From: Cacconaster sp045641345
Lineage (GTDB): Bacteria > Bacteroidota > Bacteroidia > Bacteroidales > UBA932
NCBI GenBank assembly: GCA_045641345.1
Contig: JAZUGR010000014.1
Location: forward strand, 1 to 64,000
Reading direction: 5' to 3'
Length of the DNA stretch: 64,000 nt
Part shown: one piece after another, positions 17,619-25,193 of the stretch
Numbering within the stretch: the first letter of the stretch is position 1
How the letters are laid out: every line of letters starts with the position of its first letter
Made by a program: the position numbers and the translations under genes
Notes under the pieces: model-generated
What the model was told of the DNA's origin: nothing
Database searches by the model: none
Seen by the model: the letters and a program-made list of their open reading frames with translations, nothing else

Positions 17619-18751
17619 ACAACTTTGACGAATTCTACGATTCCGACGATTCGCGTTCGGAGATTGACATTGCCGGAATAATATCAGGCCTTTGGGCGCA
17701 GCGCAGGAAGATTCTCAAGATAACCGGAATATTCGCTGCCGTAGGCGTTTTCCTTGCACTGACACTGCCTCCGAAATTCAAGGCATCGTGCGTCTTTGTA
17801 CCGCAGTTCAGCCATGGGTTCGGCTCCAAATATGCATCACTGGCCTCGATGGCCGGCCTTGACATGGATCTCATCTCATCTTCGGAGAGCCAGATCAACC
17901 CCAAGGTCTATCCAATGATTCTGGAGCATCCCGGTTTCCTCCTCGACCTGATGCACACTCCCATGAATTTCGAGAAGGCCGACCACCAGATAGATTTCTA
18001 CGAATACAGCACCGACAAACAATATCGCAAGTTCAATCTGATCGCCTTTATATCCAAGTACACGATAGGGCTTCCGCGCCTTGTGTTGAATGCCGTCATC
18101 CCGGAGAAGGAGGTGATGAAAATCCCTGTCTCAGAGCCGTCGGAGAATGGTGAGACCGTGACGCACGTGTACCAGATGACAAAGGAAGAAGACGATGTGG
18201 CCAAGGCTCTGGTGGGCAGTATCAAACTTGACGTGGATGCAAAAAAGGGATGCCTTACCCTTACCGTCACGATGCCCGAGGCTGTGGCTTCGGCGCAGAT
18301 GTGCGAGGCTGCCTATCTTACCCTCAAGAAGTATGTGGGGGAATTCCGCCGCCGCAAGGCTGCCGACAATCTGCGTTATATCGACTCGCAGGTTGAAGAG
18401 GCATATCAGCGCTATATCGAGAAGCAGGAACAGTGTGCCAGGGTGATGGACTCCAATATGGGCAGTCTTACGGCATCTGCCAAAATGGAGCGCATCCGCA
18501 AGGAAAGCGAATATAATCTGGCCAACCAGATGTATGGCGAGTTGGCCCGTCAGCAGGTTTCAGCGCGCATAAAGCTCGAAGAGAGCACAGTGGCCTTTTC
18601 GGAAATAGCCCCGGCCGAAGTCCCGCTCAAGAGATCTTCTCCAAAGCGTGTGGCAACGGTGGTGGGCTGGGCTTTCCTTGGATTCTGCGCAGCATGCGCC
18701 TACGTGTACTTTTCAGGCAAGCGACGCGATTCTGAGTCGGAGAAGGTTTAG
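17615..18751 (+). CDS. Wzz-type polysaccharide chain-length determinant
   Basis: Inner membrane co-polymerase of 378 residues. The layout is typical: short cytoplasmic start, first helix at about residues 35-52, a long periplasmic part with coiled coil (about 245-320), and a second helix near 345-365. The second helix is preceded by the proline segment APAEVPLKRSSPKR. No tyrosine kinase domain is attached. With the SLBB protein it should set chain length and link polymerisation to export. Its 3' end overlaps cinA, transcribed the other way, by 39 bp. Confidence 0.9.
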   Translation: MNNFDEFYDSDDSRSEIDIAGIISGLWAQRRKILKITGIFAAVGVFLALTLPPKFKASCVFVPQFSHGFGSKYASLASMAGLDMDLISSSESQINPKVYPMILEHPGFLLDLMHTPMNFEKADHQIDFYEYSTDKQYRKFNLIAFISKYTIGLPRLVLNAVIPEKEVMKIPVSEPSENGETVTHVYQMTKEEDDVAKALVGSIKLDVDAKKGCLTLTVTMPEAVASAQMCEAAYLTLKKYVGEFRRRKAADNLRYIDSQVEEAYQRYIEKQEQCARVMDSNMGSLTASAKMERIRKESEYNLANQMYGELARQQVSARIKLEESTVAFSEIAPAEVPLKRSSPKRVATVVGWAFLGFCAACAYVYFSGKRRDSESEKV

Positions 18752-19978
18752 CGCATTCGACGCAAACCTTTCGATGTTTGTCTCCCTGTCAGAGGAGAAG
18801 CGCACGCACTTTGTCGTGACCTCTATCTCACCGTTGCCGTTGCGATAGCCTGCGGCAAGCCATGCGGTGCCTACGGGTTTGTCGGGAGTTCCTCCTCCGG
18901 GGCCGGCGATTCCTGATGAAACCACCGAGAAGTCGGTATTGAGGGCCTTGATTACGCCGGCGGCCATTTCGATTACGGTCTGCTCGCTTACGGCTCCGTA
19001 TTTCTCGAGAGTTTCCTTTTTCACTCCGAGGGTGTTCATCTTGACTTCGTTGGCATAGGATGTTACGGAGCCCTTGTAATAATCGGAGCACCCTGCAACG
19101 GAGGTGAACAATGCCGAGATGCGGCCGCCAGTACACGACTCTGCGGCAGATACGCTCTTGCCCATATCCTTGAGCATACGTCCGATGACCTTCGGCAGGT
19201 TGTCGTCGCCTTCGCCATAAACGGCATCACCCAGAATTGCCTTGAGCCTGCTCACCTGCGGTTCGAAATCGGTGGCGGCACCTACCTGCGTAAGCCTGAG
19301 CCGGACGCCGAGGGTCGGATTGGGCAGGTAGGCGAGGTGCATCCCCTCCGGCAGGGAGTCTTCCCATTCCTCAATACGCTTTGCCAGTACGGATTCGGCT
19401 ATGCCGAATGTCAGTATGGTGCGATGCGAGATTTCCTCGACGGGGAAATGCGACTTTATGTCTGCGATTACCTGCTCCATAAGTCCCTTTGTCTCGAACG
19501 GAACCCCGGGCAGCGAGAAAAGGGTGGAGGTGCCTTTCTTGCCGAGCCCTCTGAAAACCATTCCGGGAGCTGTACCGATGGAGTTCGGCAGCACCTCGCA
19601 ACGGTCGGGGACAAGGGCCTGTGCCCTGTTGATGTCGAGCATCGGAACGCCGCGCGACGAAAGTATCCTTTCCACTATTGAAAACTGCTCCTGAGAGAGG
19701 ACATATCCGTTTGAGCCGCTCAAAGCCTTGAGGGCATCTTTGGTTATGTCGTCCTTGGTAGGCCCGAGGCCGCCGGTAACTATCACGATATCGGTGCTCT
19801 CGAGACATTCTGAGAGTTTGCCGATGATTTCGCTGCGGTCATCGGCAATCGATACCATATACCTTACCCGTACTCCTATCCGTTGCAGACGCTCTGCTAT
19901 GAATGCGGAGTTGGTGTCAACTATCTGGCCTATGAGGATTTCATCCCCTATTGTGCATATTGATGCTGTCCTGTTCAT
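18713..19978 (-). CDS. cinA: CinA family protein (ADP-ribose pyrophosphatase / NMN amidohydrolase)
   Basis: Full-length 421-residue CinA. The N-terminal MoCF/COG1058 domain shows SICTIGDEILIGQIVDTNS and VTGGLGPTKDDITKDAL. The C-terminal PncC domain shows SAAESCTGGRISALFTS and SGIAGPGGGTPDKPVG. The family hydrolyses nicotinamide mononucleotide to nicotinate mononucleotide and ADP-ribose, so it recycles pyridine nucleotides in the cytosol. Its start lies 38 bp inside the upstream DHODH-like gene, indicating a shared transcript. The start MNRTASICTIGDE fits the family N-terminus. Confidence 0.95.
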   Translation of the reverse strand: MNRTASICTIGDEILIGQIVDTNSAFIAERLQRIGVRVRYMVSIADDRSEIIGKLSECLESTDIVIVTGGLGPTKDDITKDALKALSGSNGYVLSQEQFSIVERILSSRGVPMLDINRAQALVPDRCEVLPNSIGTAPGMVFRGLGKKGTSTLFSLPGVPFETKGLMEQVIADIKSHFPVEEISHRTILTFGIAESVLAKRIEEWEDSLPEGMHLAYLPNPTLGVRLRLTQVGAATDFEPQVSRLKAILGDAVYGEGDDNLPKVIGRMLKDMGKSVSAAESCTGGRISALFTSVAGCSDYYKGSVTSYANEVKMNTLGVKKETLEKYGAVSEQTVIEMAAGVIKALNTDFSVVSSGIAGPGGGTPDKPVGTAWLAAGYRNGNGEIEVTTKCVRFSSDRETNIERFASNALNLLRLRIASLA

Positions 19979-20828
19979 TTGCAGTGATTTGTTTCAAGAC
20001 GTTCTTAATGATTGAAGGGCCCTCTCTGAACAGGCCGTCGCGTATGGCTATCAAGTCGGCTCCGCTCTCGAGAAGAGACTTGACCTGATTGTGGGATGCG
20101 GCTCCGTTGGAGACCATTACAGGGACCAGACCGTTTGTCGCCGCCTTTATGGCCTTCAATCTTGAGATGGTGTCGGTGCAGGCGCTTATCACTACGCCAT
20201 CCAGACCATAGCTCAATATCTCGTGGATCAGGGCGGCTTCTTCCTGAATGGAGTATCCGTCGTTGAGATGGATGAGGATCGGCTTGTGCTCGTCGTTGTA
20301 TCTGCGGATTCCCGTTATGCAGTCGATTATTTCGCAGCACAGGGAGTAGGGTACATCCTGCAGATTTATTATTGCCGCATCGGTAAAATCGTATATGAGC
20401 GTATACAGCCTGTCGATCTCCCGCACTTTTTCCTTGTCAGGCGTGAGAGGGTCGATGTGAAGGTCGGCCAGCGTTACCTTGCCGGGATTGGATGGAGTCC
20501 TCCGAATCTCATCTATCACTTCCATTACCTGCCCGCCCGACAGCACTCCGGAGAGTGTAAGAGGACCCACCGTCACGAACGAAGCCCCTATGTCGCAGAG
20601 AGGGTCGATGAACTCAGCCTTGGAGTCCACGCCCGATGCGACTCCGATAGGGCCGACAAAGTCAAGCCCGAAGAACGAACGCTTGAGCGAAGGGGTGGAA
20701 TAGGAGTATTTTATAATCTGTCGGAGGATCGGAATACTGTTGACAATCTTGAGCCCGGTAAGCAGCAATTGCCTGGACATTGTAGGCGAAAGCCAGAACA
20801 GGATTGGACGTATGACAGATTTGTACAT
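19941..20828 (-). CDS. dihydroorotate dehydrogenase-like protein, active site altered
   Basis: A 295-residue protein with the overall order of class 2 (quinone-type) PyrD. It has an amphipathic N-terminus, then FVGPIGVASGVDSKAEF where PyrD has a NPxGLAAGxDK motif, and a C-terminal TIM-barrel end (PVMVSNGAAS... SGADLIAIRDGLF). The catalytic strand that normally reads N-x-S-S/C-P-N is INLQDVPY here. The NRMGFNN segment is also missing, and the protein is about 40 residues shorter than E. coli PyrD. It may bind FMN but is unlikely to oxidise dihydroorotate as PyrD does. It overlaps cinA by 38 bp. A divergent paralogue or another FMN protein are the alternatives. Confidence 0.7.
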   Translation of the reverse strand: MYKSVIRPILFWLSPTMSRQLLLTGLKIVNSIPILRQIIKYSYSTPSLKRSFFGLDFVGPIGVASGVDSKAEFIDPLCDIGASFVTVGPLTLSGVLSGGQVMEVIDEIRRTPSNPGKVTLADLHIDPLTPDKEKVREIDRLYTLIYDFTDAAIINLQDVPYSLCCEIIDCITGIRRYNDEHKPILIHLNDGYSIQEEAALIHEILSYGLDGVVISACTDTISRLKAIKAATNGLVPVMVSNGAASHNQVKSLLESGADLIAIRDGLFREGPSIIKNVLKQITANEQDSINMHNRG

Positions 20829-20843
20829 GGTAGTACAAATGTA
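20820..20843 (-). promoter_or_regulatory. promoter and inverted repeat at the start of the DHODH-like gene
   Basis: The minus strand has TACATTTG (20836-20843), a TAnnTTTG box ending seven bases before the ATG. A perfect 7-bp inverted repeat, TTTGTAC at 20820-20826 and GTACAAA at 20833-20839 with a 6-base spacer, spans the start codon and part of the box. Confidence 0.5.
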
Positions 20844-20857
20844 AGGAATTATCCCGT

Positions 20858-21361
20858 TCAGCGTTCCTCAAAAGTGCCGTCAGAGTAGAAAATCGTTATG
20901 CGTTCTATGACACGGTTGCGATTTATGGGATTCTCGGAAGGTTCACTAGTGCGAATTTCTTCGATATCCGACTGGATGTCAGTTACTTGATTGCCACTTT
21001 CTTCTGTACAGGAAAACATCTCGCCAAAATCGGGAAAAGGCTCCTCGGCACGGATTGGAGTTTCTTCCGGGATCGTTTCGGAAAAAAGTGAGATTTCTTC
21101 GCTCTCACGGCTCTCACGCTTGTGCACCGGCTCGTCAGTCTGATTCTTATAAGGCTTGCCTTTGCCTGTAAGCAGCCATTCGCTGTTCAGGGTGGGGTAA
21201 GAGGCAATCAACTTGACGATGAAATCATAGCTTGGCTTGTTCCTTCCCGACAACAGGTGGCTCAATCCACCTCTCTGGATTCCGAGAGTGTCTGCAAACT
21301 TTGCTTGTGACAGTTCCTCCATATCAAGGAACTGCTGTAAGCGTTCTTCAAAAGTATTCAT
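20858..21361 (-). CDS. XRE-type helix-turn-helix regulator
   Basis: A 167-residue DNA-binding protein. Residues about 8-62 form a lambda-repressor-like helix-turn-helix (LSQAKFADTLGIQRGGLSHL, then the recognition region SGRNKPSYDFIVKL). The segment NSEWLLTGKGKPY is characteristic of a group of Bacteroidales regulators. The rest is acidic and low in hydrophobic residues, probably a disordered or partner-binding tail. It sits beside the repeat-rich AT-rich region 21362-21850, whose TGTAAA repeats overlap its own promoter, so autoregulation is likely but inferred. No phage gene is nearby. Confidence 0.85.
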   Translation of the reverse strand: MNTFEERLQQFLDMEELSQAKFADTLGIQRGGLSHLLSGRNKPSYDFIVKLIASYPTLNSEWLLTGKGKPYKNQTDEPVHKRESRESEEISLFSETIPEETPIRAEEPFPDFGEMFSCTEESGNQVTDIQSDIEEIRTSEPSENPINRNRVIERITIFYSDGTFEER

Positions 21362-21382
21362 ACTGTTGTAATCAAATACGCT

Positions 21383-21419
21383 ACAAATGTAAATAAAAAT
21401 TCAACAACAAATGTAAATA
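21383..21419. repeat. tandem 13-bp repeats at the HTH gene promoter
   Basis: ACAAATGTAAATA occurs exactly at 21383-21395 and 21407-21419, 24 bp apart. Read on the minus strand, each contains TACATTTG, a TAnnTTTG promoter box (21384-21391 and 21408-21415). The repeats therefore are either twin promoters or operator half-sites laid over the promoter. Confidence 0.7.
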
Positions 21420-21507
21420 CAATATATCCTCGGAAATTACAATTGTGAATTTACAGAAGTAACAACAACAATGAGGACAGGAAAAGGCATTTTACCTATA
21501 GCCACTA

Positions 21508-21633
21508 TTTAGATAAATTATATAAATAACTGAAAATATGTAGAATAAAATAGTAAATCAACCTATTTTAAGCCATTTTGGGGTTATAGTGTGCCCATAT
21601 CTATCTAAATAACTTTAGATAGATAATATAAAT
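21508..21633. repeat. imperfect 20-bp direct repeat pair
   Basis: TTTAGATAAATTATATAAAT at 21508-21527 and TTTAGATAGATAATATAAAT at 21614-21633 differ at two of twenty positions. An inverted pair AAATCAACC (21555-21563) and GGTTGATTT (21634-21642) brackets the hairpin at 21598-21625. Confidence 0.65.
21598..21625. repeat. perfect 12-bp inverted repeat with 4-base spacer
   Basis: TATCTATCTAAA (21598-21609), spacer TAAC, TTTAGATAGATA (21614-21625). No T-run follows on either side, so it does not look like a terminator. Confidence 0.75.
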
Positions 21634-21727
21634 GGTTGATTTTATTGTATTTATGAATATATTACTTATAAACATATCGCTACGTGGCTTTGTTTGGGAT
21701 GCAGGTGTGCAGACCCGTAAATACAAC

Positions 21728-21770
21728 TGTAAATCGCTTTACATTTGTCAAATTCGTAAAATAATTTACA
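21728..21770. promoter_or_regulatory. pair of TGTAAA-N4-TTTACA palindromes (possible operators)
   Basis: The first palindrome is TGTAAA-TCGC-TTTACA at 21728-21743. The second is GTAAA-ATAA-TTTAC at 21756-21769, with the same 4-base spacer. Their centres are 27 bp apart. They lie about 66 bp upstream of the queA promoter box and share the TGTAAA half-site with the repeats at the HTH gene. Confidence 0.55.
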
Positions 21771-21835
21771 AATATAAATTTAATATTATGGTTTTGTAGA
21801 TAATTCTGACAATTCCACCGCTGGGATTTTTTGAT

Positions 21836-21843
21836 TAAATTTG
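21836..21843 (+). promoter_or_regulatory. -7 promoter box of queA
   Basis: TAAATTTG matches TAnnTTTG and ends seven bases before the queA ATG at 21851, predicting a very short or absent leader. No good TTTG box is seen at the usual distance. Confidence 0.5.
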
Positions 21844-21850
21844 CATTTGT

Positions 21851-23077
21851 ATGAGGACGGACATCAGGATAGAGGATTATTCGTATTCTTTGCCGGAAGA
21901 GAGGATTGCCAAGTTTCCCCTTGAGCGTCGTGACGATTCGCGCCTTCTTGTATATACCGAATCTACGGGGCGCAAACCACTCTCGTCCAATTTCAGGGAT
22001 ATCGCACAGTTCCTGCCGTCGGGCTCGCTGATGGTTTTTAACGAGACCAAGGTCGTTCCCGCCAGATTGTTCTTTGTCCGCCCTACCGGTGCCCTTATCG
22101 AAATCTTCTGCCTCGAGCCTCATTCCCCATCCGATTACCAGCTTAACTTTGCCTCGCAGGGTTGCTGCCGGTGGAAGACCATAGTGGGCAATCTTAAGAA
22201 ATGGAAAGGAGAGACCCTCCATCTCTACAATCCCTCTCAAGACGGATCGGTCGCTCTCGTCAATCTGACCGCCGACCTTGTGGATGAAGATGAAAAACTG
22301 TGCGTGGTGGAGTTCCGCTGGAGCGGCAATGCTTCGTTCTCAAAAGTACTGTCGATCTGCGGTCGCATTCCCATTCCTCCCTATCTCAAACGGGACACAC
22401 AGGAAATCGACCTGGTGCGGTACCAGACGTGCTATGCGCTCCGTGAAGGGTCTGTCGCAGCTCCCACTGCCGGCCTTCATTTCACCGAGAGGGAATTCTC
22501 CGATATCGACAGGCGGGGAATCCTCCGCGACAAACTCTGTCTGCACGTCGGGGCCGGAACGTTCATGCCTGTAAAGAGCGAGTACATCGCAGACCATACA
22601 ATGCACAGCGAGCCGTTCGAGGTGTCACTCGATTTCCTGCGACGGCTGCGCAGCGCATCCCGTGGTGACGTGATTGCGGTAGGGACCACATCCACGAGAT
22701 GTCTGGAGTCCCTATATTATATAGGTGTGCATATCATCGAGACCGGAGAGCCGGGGGAGGTGGAGCAATGGGAGCCCTATCGCGACGAGGGTTATCCGTA
22801 CTCGCTTGATGAGTCGCTTGATGCCGTCATTGGCTATATCGCCTCCAGGGGGGAGTCGCGTATAGTGTCGCGCACCAGGATAATAATAATACCGGGATTC
22901 AGGTTCCGTGTAATCAAATACCTTGTAACCAACTTCCATCAGCCGCAGAGCACGCTCCTGCTTCTCGTTGCGGCCCTGATAGGTGAATCGTGGAGAGACC
23001 TTTATGATTTTGCACTGAAAGGCGGCTTCAGGTTCCTGAGTTACGGGGATTCGTCATTGCTTGAAAAAAAGGATTGA
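21851..23077 (+). CDS. queA: S-adenosylmethionine:tRNA ribosyltransferase-isomerase
   Basis: Transfers and isomerises the ribosyl part of S-adenosylmethionine onto preQ1 at tRNA position 34, giving epoxyqueuosine. Family markers seen: the N-terminal DYSYSLPEERIAKFPLERRD, FNETKVVPARL, and the active-site segment GSVAAPTAGLHFTEREF. Also present are LHVGAGTFMPVKSE and the C-terminal TNFHQPQSTLLLLVAALIG. The 408 residues are somewhat longer than E. coli QueA (about 356) because of insertions in the middle. The following membrane protein gene begins two bases after its stop. Confidence 0.96.
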   Translation: MRTDIRIEDYSYSLPEERIAKFPLERRDDSRLLVYTESTGRKPLSSNFRDIAQFLPSGSLMVFNETKVVPARLFFVRPTGALIEIFCLEPHSPSDYQLNFASQGCCRWKTIVGNLKKWKGETLHLYNPSQDGSVALVNLTADLVDEDEKLCVVEFRWSGNASFSKVLSICGRIPIPPYLKRDTQEIDLVRYQTCYALREGSVAAPTAGLHFTEREFSDIDRRGILRDKLCLHVGAGTFMPVKSEYIADHTMHSEPFEVSLDFLRRLRSASRGDVIAVGTTSTRCLESLYYIGVHIIETGEPGEVEQWEPYRDEGYPYSLDESLDAVIGYIASRGESRIVSRTRIIIIPGFRFRVIKYLVTNFHQPQSTLLLLVAALIGESWRDLYDFALKGGFRFLSYGDSSLLEKKD

Positions 23078-23079
23078 AG

Positions 23080-23943
23080 ATGAGAAAGTACAGAATTGTC
23101 GTTTTGCTTGTTTCGATGGTGCTGATGGTTCCGCTGTCGGAATATCTTCGTGTGAGGTGTCTCGATGTTCCCGCTCCCTCTACGGAAAATGCGGAATATG
23201 TCGACAAGGTGGTGCCGCAGGGAGGGGAGTCTGCCGTTACGTCGGATCCGGGCGGATATGTACCTGAGGTGGTACGGCCGTATTTCGGTGGAGTCGGATA
23301 TCTTGTCGGATGCTGCATCGTCATATTGGTTTTTGTCCTGCTGCTGGCCCTGGCCACAATGAGCGGGATGGTTATGATTGTCCCCGTGCTGCTGATAAGC
23401 CTGTTCACCTTTGCCGGAGCCGCCGTCCTTTTCGCGCTTGGATACTTTGCCGTGTCTCTCGCCTCGGGGATAGTGACTCTTGCCGTATATATCGGGGTCC
23501 CTGCAATAATAGCCGCATTGTATCTGGTCGTATTCTTCGCCCGCAAGAGAAAGACGGTCACTGCCACGGCGGCCAATTCGGTACGTCGCAGCGCTTCGGC
23601 GACGGCGGCGGTGAGATATGATTTCAAGGTGCTCTACGGCGCCATGATGGTATCCCTCGTGATAGCCGTGATAGCACTTTGTGCAGGCAGGCCTACACAT
23701 TACATTATGGTGCCTCTTGCCTTGTCGTGCATTGCGGTGCTTCTCTGGAGGATACTCAAGTGGCGCGGTTTCATGCTGCTGGGTTTCCTTGCCATCGAAT
23801 TGTTCTACCTTCTATATTGCGTTCCGCTGGTTTCGTCGGCCGCTGCCGGGTGGTTCTGGCCCATCCTTGTCGTGACGTTGCTCCATATGAGCATCATGAC
23901 CCCTCTGGCCGACCTCTACTGCCACCGGGAGGTGATAGCATAA
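23080..23943 (+). CDS. polytopic membrane protein of unknown function
   Basis: I do not recognise the family. The 287-residue protein has an N-terminal hydrophobic segment and a polar extracytoplasmic stretch (about residues 25-65). About seven more membrane helices follow in two groups, separated by a basic, alanine/serine-rich cytoplasmic loop (FFARKRKTVTATAANSVRRS). The frame is open from a TTG at 23074; the ATG at 23080 is preferred. It lies between queA (2-base gap) and an acyltransferase (10-base gap), so it is probably co-transcribed with both, which suggests an envelope role. Confidence 0.7.
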   Translation: MRKYRIVVLLVSMVLMVPLSEYLRVRCLDVPAPSTENAEYVDKVVPQGGESAVTSDPGGYVPEVVRPYFGGVGYLVGCCIVILVFVLLLALATMSGMVMIVPVLLISLFTFAGAAVLFALGYFAVSLASGIVTLAVYIGVPAIIAALYLVVFFARKRKTVTATAANSVRRSASATAAVRYDFKVLYGAMMVSLVIAVIALCAGRPTHYIMVPLALSCIAVLLWRILKWRGFMLLGFLAIELFYLLYCVPLVSSAAAGWFWPILVVTLLHMSIMTPLADLYCHREVIA

Positions 23944-23953
23944 ACAGACCACC

Positions 23954-25054
23954 ATGTTTGATTCCATAAGGCCATATACCGACACTGAGGCCTCTTCGGC
24001 ACTCAAGAGAGTGGCTGAAGATTCCCATATCGCCGCCATCGCATCGTTTCTGGGTTGCGACGAAAAGGCTCTGCGCAACAAACTGCTCTCGATAGAGAGT
24101 GTAACCCGGTTTCAGAACGAGGTGATGCTAGCCGCCGTCGACGGTATCATAAAAAAGACAACCGGTGGGGTGACGATAAGCGGAACCGAAAACCTCAAGG
24201 CCTCGCAGGGGAGGTTTCATGTCATAATGTCCAATCACCGCGACATTGTACTCGACCCGTCCCTGCTGCAATACGCCCTGCATGCAAGTGGCTATGATTA
24301 TAGTGAGGTGGCGGCAGGTAATAACTTGATATCCATGCCTTTGATTGCCGACTTGATGCGGTCCAACAGAATGGTCACCGTCAAGCGTAACGGCAGTGTC
24401 AAGGAGCTCTATCAAGCCTCCGTGGAGCTGTCGGCCTATATCCGCAGCCGTGTTTGTGCCTCCGAAGGCGGCTCTTCGGTATGGATAGCTCAGCGGCAGG
24501 GAAGGGCCAAGGATGGCTGTGACCTTACGGAGCAGGGGCTTCTCAAGATGCTGGATATGAGCGGGCGGGGGAGTTTCGAGCAGAATTTCGGAGAACTGTC
24601 GATAATTCCGCTCTCCATATCTTACGAATACGAGCCCTGCGGAGTGAGAAAGGCGAGGGAACTGCTGATAAAGGAGCGTGACGGCAAATATGTCAAATCC
24701 TCCTTCGAGGACACGGAGAGTATAATATGCGGAATCACGCAGCAGAAGGGGCGGGTGCACCTCCATTTTTGCGAGGAGATATCCGCTTCGGAACTTGCCG
24801 GGTGCGCTTCCCTCGAAAAGAACGACCGCTACCGCTGTCTGGCCGGGATCATCGACAGCCGCATACTCGAAGGGTACAGGTTGTGGCCTACGGCTCACTG
24901 GGCCAAGGCGATGCTTTCAGGCGAAGTTCCAAACGCGGATTTTGCCTCATATATAGATGAGGAGGTCTCTTCTGCCGCAGGAGATGGCATCCCTGAAAAG
25001 GACCTCAGGAACAAACTGCTCTCCATTTTCGCGGCCCCGCTCAGAAATTTGTGA
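23954..25054 (+). CDS. PlsC-like glycerolipid acyltransferase
   Basis: A 366-residue protein of the lysophosphatidic-acid acyltransferase superfamily. The catalytic H-x4-D motif appears as SNHRDIVLDPSLL near residue 95. The acceptor-binding block, usually EGTRSR, is replaced by WIAQRQGRAKDG near residue 178. A PLPLS-like segment (SIIPLSISYEY) follows. The N-terminal 80 residues and C-terminal 100 residues are extra helical parts. It probably acylates a membrane lipid or a related alcohol at the inner membrane face; the substrate cannot be told. It ends 60 bp before the tRNA-Val gene. Confidence 0.85.
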   Translation: MFDSIRPYTDTEASSALKRVAEDSHIAAIASFLGCDEKALRNKLLSIESVTRFQNEVMLAAVDGIIKKTTGGVTISGTENLKASQGRFHVIMSNHRDIVLDPSLLQYALHASGYDYSEVAAGNNLISMPLIADLMRSNRMVTVKRNGSVKELYQASVELSAYIRSRVCASEGGSSVWIAQRQGRAKDGCDLTEQGLLKMLDMSGRGSFEQNFGELSIIPLSISYEYEPCGVRKARELLIKERDGKYVKSSFEDTESIICGITQQKGRVHLHFCEEISASELAGCASLEKNDRYRCLAGIIDSRILEGYRLWPTAHWAKAMLSGEVPNADFASYIDEEVSSAAGDGIPEKDLRNKLLSIFAAPLRNL

Positions 25055-25069
25055 TTTGGCGAATTTTTT

Positions 25070-25100
25070 TTTGGAATTTCACTGAAAGTGTATATCTTTG
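25070..25100 (+). promoter_or_regulatory. promoter of the tRNA-Val gene
   Basis: TTTG at 25070-25073 and TATCTTTG at 25093-25100 with a 19-bp spacer is a textbook Bacteroidota sigma-ABfr promoter. It is 14 bases upstream of the mature tRNA 5' end. Confidence 0.8.
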
Positions 25101-25114
25101 CAATCCCAAACAAC

Positions 25115-25189
25115 GGGAGCATAGCTCAGCTGGTTTAGAGCACCTGCCCTACAAGCAGGGGGTCATAGGTTCGAATCCTATTACTCCCA
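25115..25189 (+). tRNA. tRNA-Val (anticodon UAC), with C33 and a mismatch in the acceptor stem
   Basis: A 75-base cloverleaf. Acceptor GGGAGCA pairs with TACTCCC, D stem GCTC/GAGC, anticodon stem CCTGC/GCAGG, loop CCTACAA, T stem ATAGG/CCTAT, discriminator A. The CCA end is not encoded (ACCC follows), which is usual in this phylum. The anticodon TAC reads valine codons. Two oddities: position 33 is C (25149) instead of the near-universal U, and base 6 (C) faces A at position 67 (25183) in the acceptor stem. Promoter and terminator are intact, so it is probably expressed. It could be a degenerate extra copy. Confidence 0.88.
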
Positions 25190-25193
25190 CCCG

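Larger units (their letters stand above)
21362..21850. other. 489-bp AT-rich noncoding region with many repeats
   Basis: The longest gap in the window. I find no convincing ORF. It holds tandem 13-bp repeats at the HTH promoter, an 18/20-matched 20-bp direct repeat, a 28-base hairpin, two TGTAAA-N4-TTTACA type palindromes and the queA promoter; these are listed separately. I see no DnaA-box cluster and no mobile-element ends. Confidence 0.8.

Noticed and set aside
21362..21850. Origin of replication in the AT-rich gap
   Set aside because: No cluster of DnaA boxes (TTATCCACA-like) and no dnaA, dnaN or rnpA-type neighbours; repeats alone are not enough.
20858..21850. Prophage or mobile island remnant at the HTH regulator
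   Set aside because: No integrase, recombinase, structural or transfer genes nearby. The tRNA at 25115 has no repeated 3' end within the window to act as an attachment site.
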